DNA from: Ptychodera flava
Lineage: Eukaryota > Hemichordata > Enteropneusta > Ptychoderidae
Length of the DNA stretch: 64,000 nt
Reading direction: 5' to 3'
Assembly: GCF_041260155.1 (NCBI RefSeq)
Contig: NC_091946.1
Coordinates: 36,942,276 to 37,006,275 of the forward strand
Shown here: in pieces, positions 1 to 64,000 of the stretch
How positions within the stretch are numbered: the first letter of the stretch is position 1
How the letters are laid out: each line of letters starts with the position of its first letter
The notes under the pieces: generated by a model
What the model saw: only the letters and a program-made list of their open reading frames with translations
Told to the model about the DNA's origin: nothing
Database searches by the model: none
Program-made: the position numbers and the translations under genes

Positions 1-53
1 TTTGTTTGTTTGTTTGTTTGTTTGTTTGTTGTTATTTATTTATTTATTTATAT
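1..53. repeat. (TTTG)n / (TTTA)n simple repeat
   Basis: Tetranucleotide runs at the window start. Confidence 0.95.
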
Positions 54-179
54 GGTCCAGTTATTCATTCATTTTTACTTTCATTCACTGGTTAAAATGT
101 TTGTGAACAGTTTTGCCCACTTACTGAGTTCAATATTAATACTTTAAACAGGGGACGGACTCGAATAGTTGTTTGTTAA

Positions 180-335
180 CAACTATTTTGTGTTGCAATA
201 TTACAAATAACTCATGAAAACAAATGTGTAACGTAAAAAGAAAAGCATATGAGCTTACATTTGCAGATTTAAAAACGCTACTTCACCTTCAAATTATCTC
301 AAATTAGTTCCAATCGTGTTATCTCCTCTTTTCCC
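180..335. mobile_element. Partial AACACGATTGG-type MITE upstream of exon 1
   Basis: The right half matches 63270-63378 (GAGCTTACATTTGCAGAT, then AAATTAGTTCCAATCGTGTT). The left end is not recognisable. It sits 135 bp before the start codon. Confidence 0.6.
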
Positions 336-470
336 ACTTTCCTCAATTTTTTATATCCGTAAAAATGCCACAAAAAAGGGAAATAAACATTTCTTTTTCT
401 TCTTCTTCAACCAAACGCATTGCCTCAAATCACATGTGTCTCCAGGTTAAGCTTAAACTTCTCATTTCAG

Positions 471-63770
<63,300 letters not shown>

Positions 63771-63937
63771 TTGCAACAGCAGTGCATAGTAATGACAAGA
63801 TTAAAGGGACAATGGTTTTTATTTTAGTAGTGTTTCACAAAACTAATACTTTCCCAACTATAAATTCATAAAGAATGCCAGATTGCACATTTTCCGCCTT
63901 GACCATGAATACCATGCATTTTTCACTACATGCAATG

Positions 63938-64000
63938 TTCAAGCAATAAAGCACACTCAGTGACGGTATAGCATGACATTTTGACCAGTTCACGACATAT
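63938..64000. mobile_element. Partial foldback element, cut by the window end
   Basis: AATAAAGCACACTCAGTGAC and TTTTGACCAGTTC match the arm of the element at 49369-49564. Confidence 0.6.
63945..63950 (+). terminator. Possible polyadenylation signal AATAAA
   Basis: First AATAAA after the stop, 175 bp downstream. It lies inside the start of a foldback element copy, so the signal may be transposon-derived. Confidence 0.5.

Overview
The window is animal nuclear DNA: AT-rich, with long introns, GT-AG splice sites, microsatellites and many transposable-element remains. Nearly all of it is one very large gene on the + strand. The extracellular domain mix (Ser/Thr-rich mucin-like region, fibronectin III, EGF, SEA, cadherin repeats), the short phase-1 domain exons and the transposon types suggest a marine invertebrate, perhaps a hemichordate or cephalochordate. 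The species assignment is inference and weak.

The gene, by manual splice reading, has 57 coding exons from ATG 471 to stop 63768-63770 and would give a protein of about 4,250 residues. Order: signal peptide (exon 1); four tandem Thr/Ser-rich mucin-like exons (862-4014); 13 FN3 and 14 EGF-like domains (5914-45091), most of them in three tandem copies of an eleven-exon cassette; one SEA domain with an intact G|SIVVV self-cleavage motif over three exons (45600-47479); one more EGF (47747-47854); about 13-14 cadherin repeats (48026-61671); one transmembrane helix (62309-62426); and a cytoplasmic tail of about 150 residues (to 63770). I do not recognise a named orthologue. It reads as a giant single-pass adhesion or mucin-like surface protein whose mucin/FN3/EGF ectodomain may be cut by the SEA domain yet stay bound to the cadherin stalk. 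Four exons are each exactly one base short of the length needed to keep frame, and in three of them an intact paralogous exon shows this directly.

The introns hold a Ty3/Gypsy LTR element (22452-27833, same strand as the gene, nearly identical LTRs, broken inside), an older LTR of the same family on the minus strand (about 43050-43344), a nearly intact hAT DNA transposon (about 37692-40271, one frame slip), two LINE 3' fragments, several MITE and foldback families (two related foldbacks with 7-bp target duplications, a TTAA-flanked MITE, a TAA-flanked Harbinger-like MITE, an AACACGATTGG-end MITE family), a 326-bp tandem repeat carrying tRNA-like Pol III boxes, and simple repeats. I see no second host gene, no CRISPR array and no rRNA gene.
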